Below are positions 27,205 to 35,453 of a stretch of 64,000 nt of DNA, piece after piece; positions within the stretch are counted from its first letter, which is position 1, and every line of letters begins with the position of its first letter. The notes beneath the pieces were generated by a model. The model was not told the origin of the DNA. It saw only the letters and a list, made by a program, of their open reading frames with translations, and made no database searches. Origin of the DNA: Clostridium sp. Its GTDB lineage: Bacteria > Bacillota > Clostridia > Clostridiales > Clostridiaceae. The position numbers and the translations under genes are program-made. The stretch spans positions 1-64,000 of the forward strand of contig JARLHR010000019.1 of NCBI GenBank assembly GCA_031292145.1, read 5' to 3'.

Positions 27205-28560
27205 TTAATTTTGTGCTATAGCTGTCGTATCTTTAATCATTTTTCCTGTTGAATCTAGGTAATACCACTTTCCATCCGAATCTTCTGTCCATCCAGTTTT
27301 CATTGCTCCATTGCTATCAAGATAATACCAATTTCCTGATGAATCTTCTAGCCATCCCATTTGCATCGCTCCGCTTTTGTTTAAGTAATACCAATTTTTA
27401 TCTAAGCACACCCATCCTGTTTGCATTTCTCCGCCTGCATTAAAATAATACCAATTGTTATTATTATAAAGCCATCCTGTAGCCGCTGTTCCGTCTTCTT
27501 TTAGATAATAATTATTTCCAGTATTTACATCAAACCACCATTGATTTTTTAACGCTTCTCCAGTGCCATCTATATACTTCAATTTTCCATCAATTCTTTG
27601 CCATGCATTGAATTTTTTTGTATCATTTTGGATTGTAAGATTTCCATCACCACTTGAAACCAAACTTGTACTTGTTTGATTTGTAGAATCAGTTGAAGTC
27701 GATGCATTGCTTGTACTTGTTTGACTTGTAGAAGTAGTTGACGCTGATGTATTTCCTCTATATACATTTAATGTATAAGTTTCCTCATCATCATTGCTCT
27801 TAACGTCTATTGTTACTGTATTATTACCCTTATTTAAGCTTATTGTTTTCTCAAAATTATCACTTTCTTCTACAGATTGACCATTAATTTCAACTACATC
27901 ATCACTATCTTCCGGAGCTGCTCTAACAAGGATTTCTCCAACATTGTCATTAACATTTATATTGTAAGAATATTGGTTTTTTGAGAAATTAATATCTCCA
28001 TTACTTAAATAAATGCTTTGTAAATATGCATACTCTTTATCAAGTTCTGTATCAGAAGTTACAGCTGGTTTCTCTACATGAATTATATAAGTATGCTCGC
28101 AATTAGTTACATCTCCATCTCCATATGCTTCTTTATATGCATCTTCACTTTTATAAGTTCTTAAATAAATGTCTTCATATGTTGAATCAATATTAACATA
28201 ATTTCCAACATCTTCACCTTTTGCAGTTTTATCTGCTGATGTAAATTGTTTTACTACATATCCACTTCCTTGTACCTGAGCTGATATTTGAAGTCCATCA
28301 GAACCATCAAGTTCTGCATAATAATCTTTTTGTCCTGTTAAAGTCGATATTTCATTTCCTGAATAACTATCCCTAAGTTCTATTACACTACCAGTACTTC
28401 TAGTTAAATTTAAAGAACTTAATTCTCCGTTACTTGCCTCACTATAAGATGCGGCATGAGCTACAACATCTCCAAATATAAAATTATTTACTGGTAATGC
28501 TCCTGAAATTGTTCCGACTACAAGAGTTACTGCAATTATATGTTTAATCTTTTTATGCAT
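27205..28560 (-). CDS. Secreted cell-wall-binding protein with shared N-terminal domain, one cadherin-like domain and long wall-repeat tail
   Basis: The 451-residue protein has a signal peptide to about residue 36 (VVAHAAS). The shared N-terminal module runs about 40-155 (GELSSLNLTRSTGSVIEL to HTYIIHVEK), followed by a cadherin-like domain (about 175-268, YLQSIYLSNGDINFSKNQYS to YTLNVYRG), a Ser/Thr linker and about seven wall repeats. The C-terminus ends KMIKDTTAIAQN, lacking the final GYKIGSNGAW-type repeat of its relatives, so the 3' end may have been altered. TAGGAGG precedes the ATG. Its upstream region was separated from the 30487 gene by the IS insertion. Confidence 0.87.
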   Translation of the reverse strand: MHKKIKHIIAVTLVVGTISGALPVNNFIFGDVVAHAASYSEASNGELSSLNLTRSTGSVIELRDSYSGNEISTLTGQKDYYAELDGSDGLQISAQVQGSGYVVKQFTSADKTAKGEDVGNYVNIDSTYEDIYLRTYKSEDAYKEAYGDGDVTNCEHTYIIHVEKPAVTSDTELDKEYAYLQSIYLSNGDINFSKNQYSYNINVNDNVGEILVRAAPEDSDDVVEINGQSVEESDNFEKTISLNKGNNTVTIDVKSNDDEETYTLNVYRGNTSASTTSTSQTSTSNASTSTDSTNQTSTSLVSSGDGNLTIQNDTKKFNAWQRIDGKLKYIDGTGEALKNQWWFDVNTGNNYYLKEDGTAATGWLYNNNNWYYFNAGGEMQTGWVCLDKNWYYLNKSGAMQMGWLEDSSGNWYYLDSNGAMKTGWTEDSDGKWYYLDSTGKMIKDTTAIAQN

Positions 28561-28802
28561 AATCTTCCTCCTAATATATTATTAAAATTATATAATGTCT
28601 TTATCTTCATAGATTTATAAAATCTTGGTATGGAATTTATATACACATTATGGACAAGCATATTCTATTTAGCTGCAAAATCACAATTCAAACTAAATAC
28701 GAATATATATTACTATAATACTATATACTTCTAAATATTTTATTATATAATTATTAACTTTATATAAACTTTTGGATTAGGAATATGAAATAAAATAACA
28801 AG
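28561..28802. other. Upstream region of the 27205-28560 wall-protein gene
   Basis: Very AT-rich, with no frame or ribosome site. It ends with ATATGAAATAAAATAACAAG, the left half of a GGCACAATC-type repeat that the IS split (right half 30446-30475). Confidence 0.5.
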
Positions 28803-28810
28803 TCTATATG
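28803..28810. repeat. Target-site duplication, left copy
   Basis: TCTATATG directly abuts the left inverted repeat of the IS and is repeated at 30446-30453 directly after the right one. Confidence 0.85.
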
Positions 28811-28854
28811 CCAATGTCATTTAGTTAACAAAATGATATTGATATCGTCCAAAA

Positions 28855-28890
28855 GAGCAATGGATAAAAATACACCTTGCTCTTTTTTTT
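28855..28890 (+). terminator. Terminator inside the IS left end
   Basis: Six-base arms GAGCAA and TTGCTC (28855-28860, 28877-28882) are followed by eight T. It would stop transcription entering from the left flank, a common feature of insertion sequences. Confidence 0.65.
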
Positions 28891-28931
28891 GCAATAAACA
28901 CTTGACAAACATATAGAAAAATGCGGCGAAG

Positions 28932-28960
28932 CCCCTTAAATATTTAAAAATTTAAGGGGG
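28932..28960 (+). promoter_or_regulatory. Hairpin sequestering the transposase ribosome binding site
   Basis: CCCCTTAAAT and ATTTAAGGGG pair around a few A residues; the second arm is the AAGGGGG ribosome site 9-10 bases before the ATG at 28969. Read-through transcripts would fold this stem and hide the site. Confidence 0.65.
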
Positions 28961-28968
28961 TATCACTA

Positions 28969-30282
28969 ATGATTGAGTACTCAAAAATAATAAAATACAA
29001 GCTAACATCTATTATTAAAGAAATGAGAGAATCACCTGAGCTTTTCGTTAAAAATCCTGGCAAGGATTTTACTCGAAACCGTAAATTGACATTTGAATAT
29101 GTTATAAATTTATTATTATCCATGGGCGGCAATAGCATTTATAAGGAATTACTTGAGTATTTTAAATATGATGTTAAGACAGCTACATCATCTGCATTTG
29201 TTCAGCAGAGGGGTAAAATATTACCGTCGGCATTAGAATATTTATTTAAGGCATTTATTAATTCTTTTGATAATTATAAAACATTTAATGGATATAGATT
29301 GCTGGCAGCAGATGGCTCAAAACTTAATATATTTCATAATCCAGAAGACGCTGATACTTATACTAAATATCAAGATAATGCAAAGGGATTTAACTTGATA
29401 CATCTAAATGTATTATTTGACTTATGTAATAAAGTATATACTGATGCATGTATTCAACCAATTCGAAACGCAAATGAAAATAGTGCTCTTACTGATATGG
29501 TTGATAGAGCTACTATATCTGGGAATGTAATTGTTATTGCTGACCGTGGCTACGAAAGTTATAACACCTTTGCTAATATACAGGAAGAAGGTTGGAAATA
29601 TGTAATAAGAATACGAGATAGAGATAGTACAGGTATGGCCTCTAGTTTTAAATTACCTTCTTGCGAAGTGTTCGATAAGAAAATTGATTTGAAACTTACA
29701 AGAAGACAGACAAATGAAATAAAAGCCAATCCAGAAATATATAAATTTATGCCTAAAAGATCTAATTTTGATTATTTAGAATTTAAAAGCCCTAATTTCT
29801 ATCCGATTTCATTTAGAGTTGTGAGATTTAAAATTTCAGATAATACTTATGAAACTATAATAACAAATTTAGATGCTAACGAATTTTCAATAGATAAGAT
29901 AAAAGAACTTTATCATATGAGATGGGGAATAGAAACTTCTTTTAGAGAACTTAAGTATACTATAGGATTGATAAATTTTCATTCTAAAAAGGTGGAACAC
30001 ATTGTCCAAGAAGTATTTGCTAAGCTTACTATGTATAATTTTTGTGAAATAATTACCCTGAACGTAGTTATTACATATAAACAAAGAAAGCATGAGTACC
30101 AAGTCAACTTTACAGTTGCTATTCACATTTGCAGATACTTTTTTAGGTACTTGGACTATGCAAATCCACCAGATGTTGAAGCGTTAATTCAACAGAATAT
30201 ATTACCTATAAGAAAAGGCCGAAATAATCAAAGAAAACTTCGGACCAAATCTTCGGTAAGCTTCATTTATAGAGTAGCATAA
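28969..30282 (+). CDS. IS4-family DDE transposase
   Basis: The 437-residue transposase has the three acidic residues in context: LLAADGSKLN (first Asp), VIADRGYESYN (second Asp, DRGY motif) and YHMRWGIETSFRELKYTIG, the exact Y-2-R-3-E-6-K signature of the IS4 family. The C-terminus is basic (GRNNQRKLRTKSS). No frameshift or premature stop is present, so it is probably active. Confidence 0.95.
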   Translation: MIEYSKIIKYKLTSIIKEMRESPELFVKNPGKDFTRNRKLTFEYVINLLLSMGGNSIYKELLEYFKYDVKTATSSAFVQQRGKILPSALEYLFKAFINSFDNYKTFNGYRLLAADGSKLNIFHNPEDADTYTKYQDNAKGFNLIHLNVLFDLCNKVYTDACIQPIRNANENSALTDMVDRATISGNVIVIADRGYESYNTFANIQEEGWKYVIRIRDRDSTGMASSFKLPSCEVFDKKIDLKLTRRQTNEIKANPEIYKFMPKRSNFDYLEFKSPNFYPISFRVVRFKISDNTYETIITNLDANEFSIDKIKELYHMRWGIETSFRELKYTIGLINFHSKKVEHIVQEVFAKLTMYNFCEIITLNVVITYKQRKHEYQVNFTVAIHICRYFFRYLDYANPPDVEALIQQNILPIRKGRNNQRKLRTKSSVSFIYRVA

Positions 30283-30302
30283 ATCTTCTCATATTTCAAA
30301 AA

Positions 30303-30412
30303 AAGCTGATTTAAATCGGCTTATTTGTTGTGCCATAAAATATTATTTTATTTGCATTTATAACAAAAATAAAAGCCACCTAAGAATATTTTCAATATCT
30401 TTAGGTGACTTA
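30303..30412 (+). terminator. Stem-loops at the right end of the IS
   Basis: AAGCTGATTT/AAATCGGCTT at 30303-30322 lies 20 bp after the transposase stop; a second stem, AAGCCACCTAA with TTAGGTGACTT, covers about 30373-30412. The first is the likelier terminator, though its T run is short. Confidence 0.5.
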
Positions 30413-30445
30413 GACAATGATAGTTCCTTAACTAAATGACATTGG

Positions 30446-30453
30446 TCTATATG
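30446..30453. repeat. Target-site duplication, right copy
   Basis: TCTATATG, identical to 28803-28810. Joining the flanks restores the palindrome AACAAG-TCTATATG-CTAGTC of the GGCACAATC-type repeat. Confidence 0.85.
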
Positions 30454-30486
30454 CTAGTCTATTTTCTTTCATTTGCTCAAAAGATT

Positions 30487-32190
30487 TTAAATTTTTAAAA
30501 CGCCATCACTAGTAAATTCATATACTTTTCCATCAATTGTTTTATTTCCTGTTACCATTGTTCCATCAGTGTCTAAATAATATTTTGAGTTAGAATCAAT
30601 TACCCAGCCTTTTTTCATTTGTCCATTTTGATCTAAGTAATACCACTTACCATTATCATTAAGCCATCCAGTTTTCATTGAACCATCAGCATTTAAATAA
30701 TACCATTTTTCAATTTGTGTAGTATTATTAGAAGTTGTTGTATCTGCTGAAGTATTAGTATTAGTACCGCTTTGAGCTGTAGTTTGTTCTTTATACCAGC
30801 CTGTCTTCATGTCTCCATTTGTTGAATCAAGCATGTACCATTTCCCATTTGTATATTGCCATCCTGATAATCTAATACCATTTGCATCTACCAAGTACCA
30901 CTTATTATTAGTTTTATCAAGTGTCCATGAATTCTTTACGATATTTCCATTTTCATCATAATACTGCCACCCTGCTGAAGTTTGCACCCATTTAGATTTT
31001 GGATTTGTTGTAGCGTTAGTATTTGAATTTGTATCTGTATTTGTGTTTTGGGTATCTTGAGCTTGGCCTCTATTTACAGTTAAAGTATAGGTTCTCTTTT
31101 TATCATTTAATTCATCTTTAATTACTACATTAATAGTATTTTTACCCTTAGATAAAGATACTTCATTTTCATAATTATCATCAGAATTTACTTCTGTTCC
31201 ATTAATTGCAACTACATAATTATCATCTTCCGGAGTTGCGTCTATCGTCAATTTACTTACAGCATCATCGACATCTACATTATAGTCATTGGTATCTTTT
31301 GAAAAATCAATACTTCCATCACTTATTTTAAGTTCATCCAAATATATATCATCTTGTGTATTCGAAGCATCTCCTCTTGTTATATTTAATGTGTAAGTTC
31401 TTTGTTCATCTTTATCATCTGTAACTTTTATTTTTATTTGATTGGCGCCTTCATCTAAAGATACAGTTTTTTTATAATTATCACTTGAATATACTACATC
31501 ACCATTTATTCTTACTCTATCACTTTCATCTTCTGGCTTAGCTGTGATTTTTATTTCACTAACTGATGAATCAACGTTAATATCATAACTTGTTGTTTGC
31601 TTTAAGAAACTTATGTCTCCTTTGCTAAGGTCAATACTATCTAAATATATAGGATCTTGCGTATTATCTTCATTATCACTTGCCTGAGTCTTTCTTACGT
31701 TTATTGTATATTCTTCTTCACAATCTGTAACATTATTTTCTTGATTCTTAGCTTTTCTATAATCTGCTAAGGATGCATAAGTTCTTACATAAATAGTTGT
31801 GTCACCTTTACCAAGTAAAATTGTATCTCCAGGCTTATATTCTGTTGCATCATCTTTATCAGATGTAAAAATTCTTACTACTTCATCTTCGCCTTGTGCA
31901 TCTGCGTCTATTGTAATTCCATCACTATCATCTGTAAGTTTCGCATAGTATTCTTTATCATCACTTAACTTAACTGTACTACCATTATATCCATCACGTA
32001 GATCAAGATCATCTCCGTTTGTTGATTTTATATTTAATGTTTTTAACTCATCTGAACTTGGAGAGTATGACGCTGCATACACAGGTTTATCTATAATACC
32101 AAAAGATGTGTTTAATGTTATAGCTGAAATTGTTGAAAAAGCGTTAATCATAAGAGTAAGTGCAATTATACGTTTGATATTTTTATTCAT
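30487..32190 (-). CDS. Secreted cell-wall-binding protein with shared N-terminal domain and two cadherin-like domains
   Basis: The frame opens at 32229, but the ATG at 32190 (MNKNIKRI) has GGGGGA upstream and starts the signal peptide, giving 567 residues. The shared N-terminal module (about 43-165, LKTLNIKSTNGDDLDLRDGY to EEYTINVRK) is followed by two cadherin-like domains (about 180-275 and 280-375, both YLD-x-(I/L)-x-(L/I)-x-(K/D)G to YTL-x-(I/V)-x-RG). An Asn/Thr linker precedes wall repeats, one interrupted by a 20-residue Thr/Ser/Asn insertion. It is the largest of the shared-N-domain group. Confidence 0.87.
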   Translation of the reverse strand: MNKNIKRIIALTLMINAFSTISAITLNTSFGIIDKPVYAASYSPSSDELKTLNIKSTNGDDLDLRDGYNGSTVKLSDDKEYYAKLTDDSDGITIDADAQGEDEVVRIFTSDKDDATEYKPGDTILLGKGDTTIYVRTYASLADYRKAKNQENNVTDCEEEYTINVRKTQASDNEDNTQDPIYLDSIDLSKGDISFLKQTTSYDINVDSSVSEIKITAKPEDESDRVRINGDVVYSSDNYKKTVSLDEGANQIKIKVTDDKDEQRTYTLNITRGDASNTQDDIYLDELKISDGSIDFSKDTNDYNVDVDDAVSKLTIDATPEDDNYVVAINGTEVNSDDNYENEVSLSKGKNTINVVIKDELNDKKRTYTLTVNRGQAQDTQNTNTDTNSNTNATTNPKSKWVQTSAGWQYYDENGNIVKNSWTLDKTNNKWYLVDANGIRLSGWQYTNGKWYMLDSTNGDMKTGWYKEQTTAQSGTNTNTSADTTTSNNTTQIEKWYYLNADGSMKTGWLNDNGKWYYLDQNGQMKKGWVIDSNSKYYLDTDGTMVTGNKTIDGKVYEFTSDGVLKI

Positions 32191-32384
32191 AAAAATCCCC
32201 CTAGTACCAATATAATATAATTTTACCACTACTATTATGCAAAATCTAATGATTTCATGAATTAATACGACTATTTTTTCAAATAATAAGATGTAACTAA
32301 ATTTTATTTATTTTAGTTGTTTCCCACCTTTTAATATTTAAATAATATTAAAACCTTTAAATTATTATGTTAGGAGTGATTACT

Positions 32385-32561
32385 ATGGGTAAGGACTTAA
32401 CTGATATCCACTCATCAAAACCAGAAGCTTCTGAACTTGAAAAAATAAAGAATATGTACCTCCCAGACTCAAAAGCTGATCATAAACCAAGTGAGGAAAG
32501 TATTGAAAGTGCAAACGGCTTAGAACCTGCTAAACCTGTCAAACCAAAGTCACTAATATAA
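32385..32561 (+). CDS. Small hydrophilic protein, paralogue 1
   Basis: A 58-residue protein starting MGKDLTDIHSSKPEASELEK. The ATG at 32385 has GGAG eight bases upstream; an ATG at 32367 lacks a site. It contains MYLPDSKADHKPSEESIESA and a Pro/Lys end. The next gene has the aligned segment PYLPKMRTNYEPSQNDVESA, so the two are tandem paralogues. No signal peptide, membrane segment or known family is visible. Confidence 0.7.
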   Translation: MGKDLTDIHSSKPEASELEKIKNMYLPDSKADHKPSEESIESANGLEPAKPVKPKSLI

Positions 32562-32592
32562 GGCACAATCAAAAAAATAACTAAATTAAGCT
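32562..32592. repeat. Half copy of the GGCACAATC-type repeat
   Basis: AAGGCACAATCAAAAAAATA lies between the two small paralogous genes and ends just before the second ribosome site. Only one end is present. Confidence 0.55.
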
Positions 32593-32605
32593 AGGAGTGA
32601 TTATT

Positions 32606-32869
32606 ATGAGTAAGGAAAAAGAAGTACCTTGTACCTCTGATGTAAGGGACAATGATAAAAATGCTTTCACTAATCCATACTTACCAAAAATGAGAACTAA
32701 TTATGAGCCAAGTCAAAATGATGTAGAAAGTGCAACTGGCGTAGATTTCCCTATAAATATGCCAAACCCTGCAACAGATTCTATCGTTGTAAATAATATA
32801 TCTAATCAAGAATTTGATTACACACAGGATATGCTTTCACCTGAAAATTATTCCGTAGATGATAAATAG
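32606..32869 (+). CDS. Small hydrophilic protein, paralogue 2
   Basis: An 87-residue protein starting MSKEKEVPCTSDVRDNDK. The ATG at 32606 shares the exact leader TAGGAGTGATTATT with paralogue 1 (GGAG eight bases upstream). It carries the common (N/P)YLP-x7-PS-x4-(E/V)ESA(N/T)G segment plus an extra acidic tail (EFDYTQDMLSPENYSVDDK). Soluble, no known domain. The pair is probably one transcript ending at 32979-33015. Confidence 0.7.
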   Translation: MSKEKEVPCTSDVRDNDKNAFTNPYLPKMRTNYEPSQNDVESATGVDFPINMPNPATDSIVVNNISNQEFDYTQDMLSPENYSVDDK

Positions 32870-32978
32870 TTTAAAATTTATTGAATAAATTTTATGATTT
32901 GGGTCAGAATATTATTTGTACCCCATAATACTCAAGCACTAAAGTTTATCATTTTAATTTGGTGCTTATTCCAAAGAT

Positions 32979-33015
32979 GAGCTCCCATAATTCAACTCTT
33001 ATGGGAGCTTCGTTT
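32979..33015 (+). terminator. Terminator of the small paralogue pair
   Basis: Twelve-base arms GAGCTCCCATAA (32979-32990) and TTATGGGAGCTT (32999-33010), then CGTTTATG. It lies 110 bp after the second gene. Confidence 0.7.
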
Positions 33016-33049
33016 ATGCAGTTCATATCCCTAATGATGATTTATGTAT

Positions 33050-33093
33050 AAAAAACAGAAAGAACAAAGTAAGAAAAATACTTTGTTCTTTCT
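33050..33093 (-). terminator. Terminator facing left
   Basis: Fifteen-base perfect arms AGAAAGAACAAAGTA (33057-33071) and its complement (33079-33093); on the minus strand followed by GTTTTTTATAC. It would end the transcript of the 33466 gene after the long-hairpin copy B, or ends rightward transcripts weakly. Confidence 0.7.
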
Positions 33094-33138
33094 CCATATA
33101 TACATATGATAGTCAACCCATGAACTAGTTTATACTTT

Positions 33139-33469
33139 GAGACATACATTACACTAGAAAGAACCGTTCGTCTTTATCAAAGTGTTTCATTAGGAATCTA
33201 TATGATGATATGTATAAATATTTATATACTTACTAAACTTTGAGTGTATATGTTCACCAGAAATTAAATACATTTGTGTGAAACAGGCATTTTAAAATTT
33301 CGCTGCCAAAAGCAATTAGAGGGAGGTTGTTCCGCTTTTGCTTGTCCAATCAAATGATTGTAGCAAGCTAAAGTGGGTTCAGCCTCCCTCTTAGTGCTTT
33401 CAGCGGAATTTTCATAGTCCTGCGGAACACAAATGTATTTGATTTCGGTAGATTACTTCATAAATTTAG
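33139..33469 (+). repeat. Long-hairpin element, copy B, with fragment of another copy
   Basis: The complete copy spans 33225-33469. Outer stem AATTAAATACATTTGTG pairs with CACAAATGTATTTGATT (one G-T pair); then CGCTG/CAGCG and AAAGCA-x-AGAGGGAGG/CCTCCCTCT-x-TGCTTT; the inner stem begins GTTGTTCC-GCTTTTGCTTG. The right end overlaps the TAA of the 33466 gene. 33139-33200 (TTACACTAGAAAG, AAAGTGTTTCATTAGGAA) is a fragment of an A-type copy. Confidence 0.85.
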
Positions 33470-35244
33470 TTTTGAAGTATCCAATTTTCTTGAGTTGCAG
33501 TTATCGAAACTCCGTCGTTTGCACTTGTTTCATATATACTAACCCCATTTGCAATTAAATTATCGGAAGCAGAATTTTCTTTAACACTTTCCTTAGCTCT
33601 GCTTATTACCCCTACTGTTGGCTTTAAATATGCAATAAAATCTGATGTTGATGATGTATCCCTGCCATGATGTGGCACCTTTAATACGTCAACCTTTCTT
33701 CCATTTAACAAATCGCTTGTCCAAAAATCTTTTTCTGCATCCCACTCTATATCAGCAGTAAATAAAGCGTGCAAATCTCCATAATTTAAATATACAATAG
33801 CTGAGTTATCATTAAGTCCCCAGTAATATCCAGCAATTTTTTCAGATCCTATTGGACCAAAATCCTTATCAGCTTGTACAAATTGCAAAATCTTATCTTT
33901 ATCTATAAATTCACCTTTTTTTGTATTAGTAAATTCTATATTATTGTCTTTCATAGCTTTCACAGCATCTTGATAAACTAAATAATCTGTTTTCATAATT
34001 TCAACAGTGTTAGTATTTTCTGCTGTCTCTTGTATGTTTGAATACCAATCTTTCATTTTTGCAATATCTGGTGTATAGATTTTCTTAACTTTAAAGTTAT
34101 CCAAAATGGCAGGTAATCCACCTATATGGTCAGAATGTCCATGAGTAATTATTATATAGTCAATTACTCCTTTACCATCTTCTTTTTTTAAATCTTGTTG
34201 TTTCAAGAAATCAACTACCTTTGCTGAAGTTTCAGGAGAACCAGTGTCAATTAATGCAGTTTCTCCACTAGGAAGTTTAATAAATTCACAATCTCCATCA
34301 CCAACACTTAAATATTTTATGAATAAATGGGCCTCCATTTGTGTAGGTCCTATGTACCTACCACTAGAATCAAATTTTTCTTCTTCATTATTTATAATAG
34401 CATCACCAATTGCAATGCTGCTATCTGCCTTTATGTAATACTTATTGCTTTTAGTTGTTACCCATTCATTAGCTACCATTACTCCATCATTAGTTGAATA
34501 ATAAAACTTTCCTTTATTATAATAAAATCCAGTTTGGAGAATTCCATCTTGTCCAAAAAAATACCACTTATTATCTATGTATTTCTTACCAGTTGTCATT
34601 GTACCTTCGTCACTTAAGTAATATTTACTGCTTTTGTCTTCAATCCAGCCTGTCTGCATCATTCCGTTTTTATCCATATAGTACCAATTGTAGTTGATTA
34701 ATTTCCAACCTGTTTGCATTATTCCAGCTTCATCAAAGTAATACCATAAGTTATCAATTTTTTGCCATCCAACTGTTGCAGCATGATCTTTATCTAAATA
34801 ATATTTATTATCATTGATTGCCTTTGGATTTTCATCCTTTTCCTTAAACCATCCTGTTTTTTGTATTATTCCATCTTTAGTAAAATAATATAACTTTCCA
34901 TCCACATTTCTCCATTCTGGCAAAGTTTCTGTTTCTTGATTTGTAACTGTTGATGAATCTTTATTTTGATTTCCATTAACATCACTTTGACTTAGTCCTG
35001 CAGTATTTTGAGCAGAAATATCTGAATTTGAAGTTTGTGTATTTACTTTGCTTTGATTGGTGTTTTCATTATCAGTTTTTGCACTAGTAGTAATGTTGTT
35101 ATTAGTTGTATTTTCCTTAGTACTTGTAGTTGTATTAGTTTGATCTAGTTTGTCCTCAGCTCTTGCCATAATCCCATTAAATGAAATATTTAAAAATAAA
35201 ATCATTAAAAATATAGCTAATGTCTTGTTTATATTTTTTTTCAT
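33466..35244 (-). CDS. Secreted protein fusing wall-binding repeats to a metallo-beta-lactamase domain
   Basis: The 592-residue protein has a signal peptide (about 1-29), an Asn/Thr/Gln-rich linker, about eight wall-binding repeats in the N-terminal half (about 105-290, for example GKLYYFTKDG, NLWYYFDEAGIMQTGW, YNWYYMDKNGMMQTGW) and a C-terminal metallo-beta-lactamase domain (about 300-592). The domain shows FIKLPSGETALIDTGS, the metal motif THGHSDHIGGLP, LFTADIEWD and VLKVPHHGRDTS, the pattern of the ComEC-like hydrolase branch. It is therefore a wall-tethered hydrolase acting outside the cell; substrate (nucleic acid, phosphodiester or teichoic polymer) is unknown. GGAGG precedes the ATG. 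Confidence 0.87.
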   Translation of the reverse strand: MKKNINKTLAIFLMILFLNISFNGIMARAEDKLDQTNTTTSTKENTTNNNITTSAKTDNENTNQSKVNTQTSNSDISAQNTAGLSQSDVNGNQNKDSSTVTNQETETLPEWRNVDGKLYYFTKDGIIQKTGWFKEKDENPKAINDNKYYLDKDHAATVGWQKIDNLWYYFDEAGIMQTGWKLINYNWYYMDKNGMMQTGWIEDKSSKYYLSDEGTMTTGKKYIDNKWYFFGQDGILQTGFYYNKGKFYYSTNDGVMVANEWVTTKSNKYYIKADSSIAIGDAIINNEEEKFDSSGRYIGPTQMEAHLFIKYLSVGDGDCEFIKLPSGETALIDTGSPETSAKVVDFLKQQDLKKEDGKGVIDYIIITHGHSDHIGGLPAILDNFKVKKIYTPDIAKMKDWYSNIQETAENTNTVEIMKTDYLVYQDAVKAMKDNNIEFTNTKKGEFIDKDKILQFVQADKDFGPIGSEKIAGYYWGLNDNSAIVYLNYGDLHALFTADIEWDAEKDFWTSDLLNGRKVDVLKVPHHGRDTSSTSDFIAYLKPTVGVISRAKESVKENSASDNLIANGVSIYETSANDGVSITATQENWILQN

Positions 35245-35310
35245 TTTCCTGTTGCCTCCTTAATACTCATAAAGAACATTATAACTCCAAATGTAAATTG
35301 TTTCAAATTA

Positions 35311-35450
35311 GGGCGCAAAAAAAATAATAGACACACCTTAGAAAAGAGCAGCTATGCACATATGAAAAGTGCAGCTATGCTGCAATACAGAACTTTTCTG
35401 CATATCGGAACTTATATTGGCATATTGGTCTATTATTTTTTGATTGTGCC
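35311..35450. repeat. GGCACAATC-type repeat with internal palindromes
   Basis: A 140-bp element with ends GGCGCAAAAAAAATAATAGA and TCTATTATTTTTTGATTGTG-CC. Inside are AGCAGCTATGC and GCAGCTATGCTGC stems, shared with 58497-58737. It stops 3 bp before the stop of the leftward YitT-type gene. Confidence 0.8.
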
Positions 35451-35453
35451 TGA

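Larger units (their letters stand above)
28811..30445 (+). mobile_element. Complete IS4-family insertion sequence
   Basis: The 1635-bp element has perfect 18-bp terminal inverted repeats CCAATGTCATTTAGTTAA (28811-28828 and complement at 30428-30445), one transposase gene and an 8-bp target duplication. Inside the left end, GAGCAA/TTGCTC plus eight T forms a terminator that would block read-in. Just before the transposase, CCCCTTAAAT pairs with ATTTAAGGGG, which contains the ribosome site. The intact duplication suggests a recent insertion. Confidence 0.92.
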
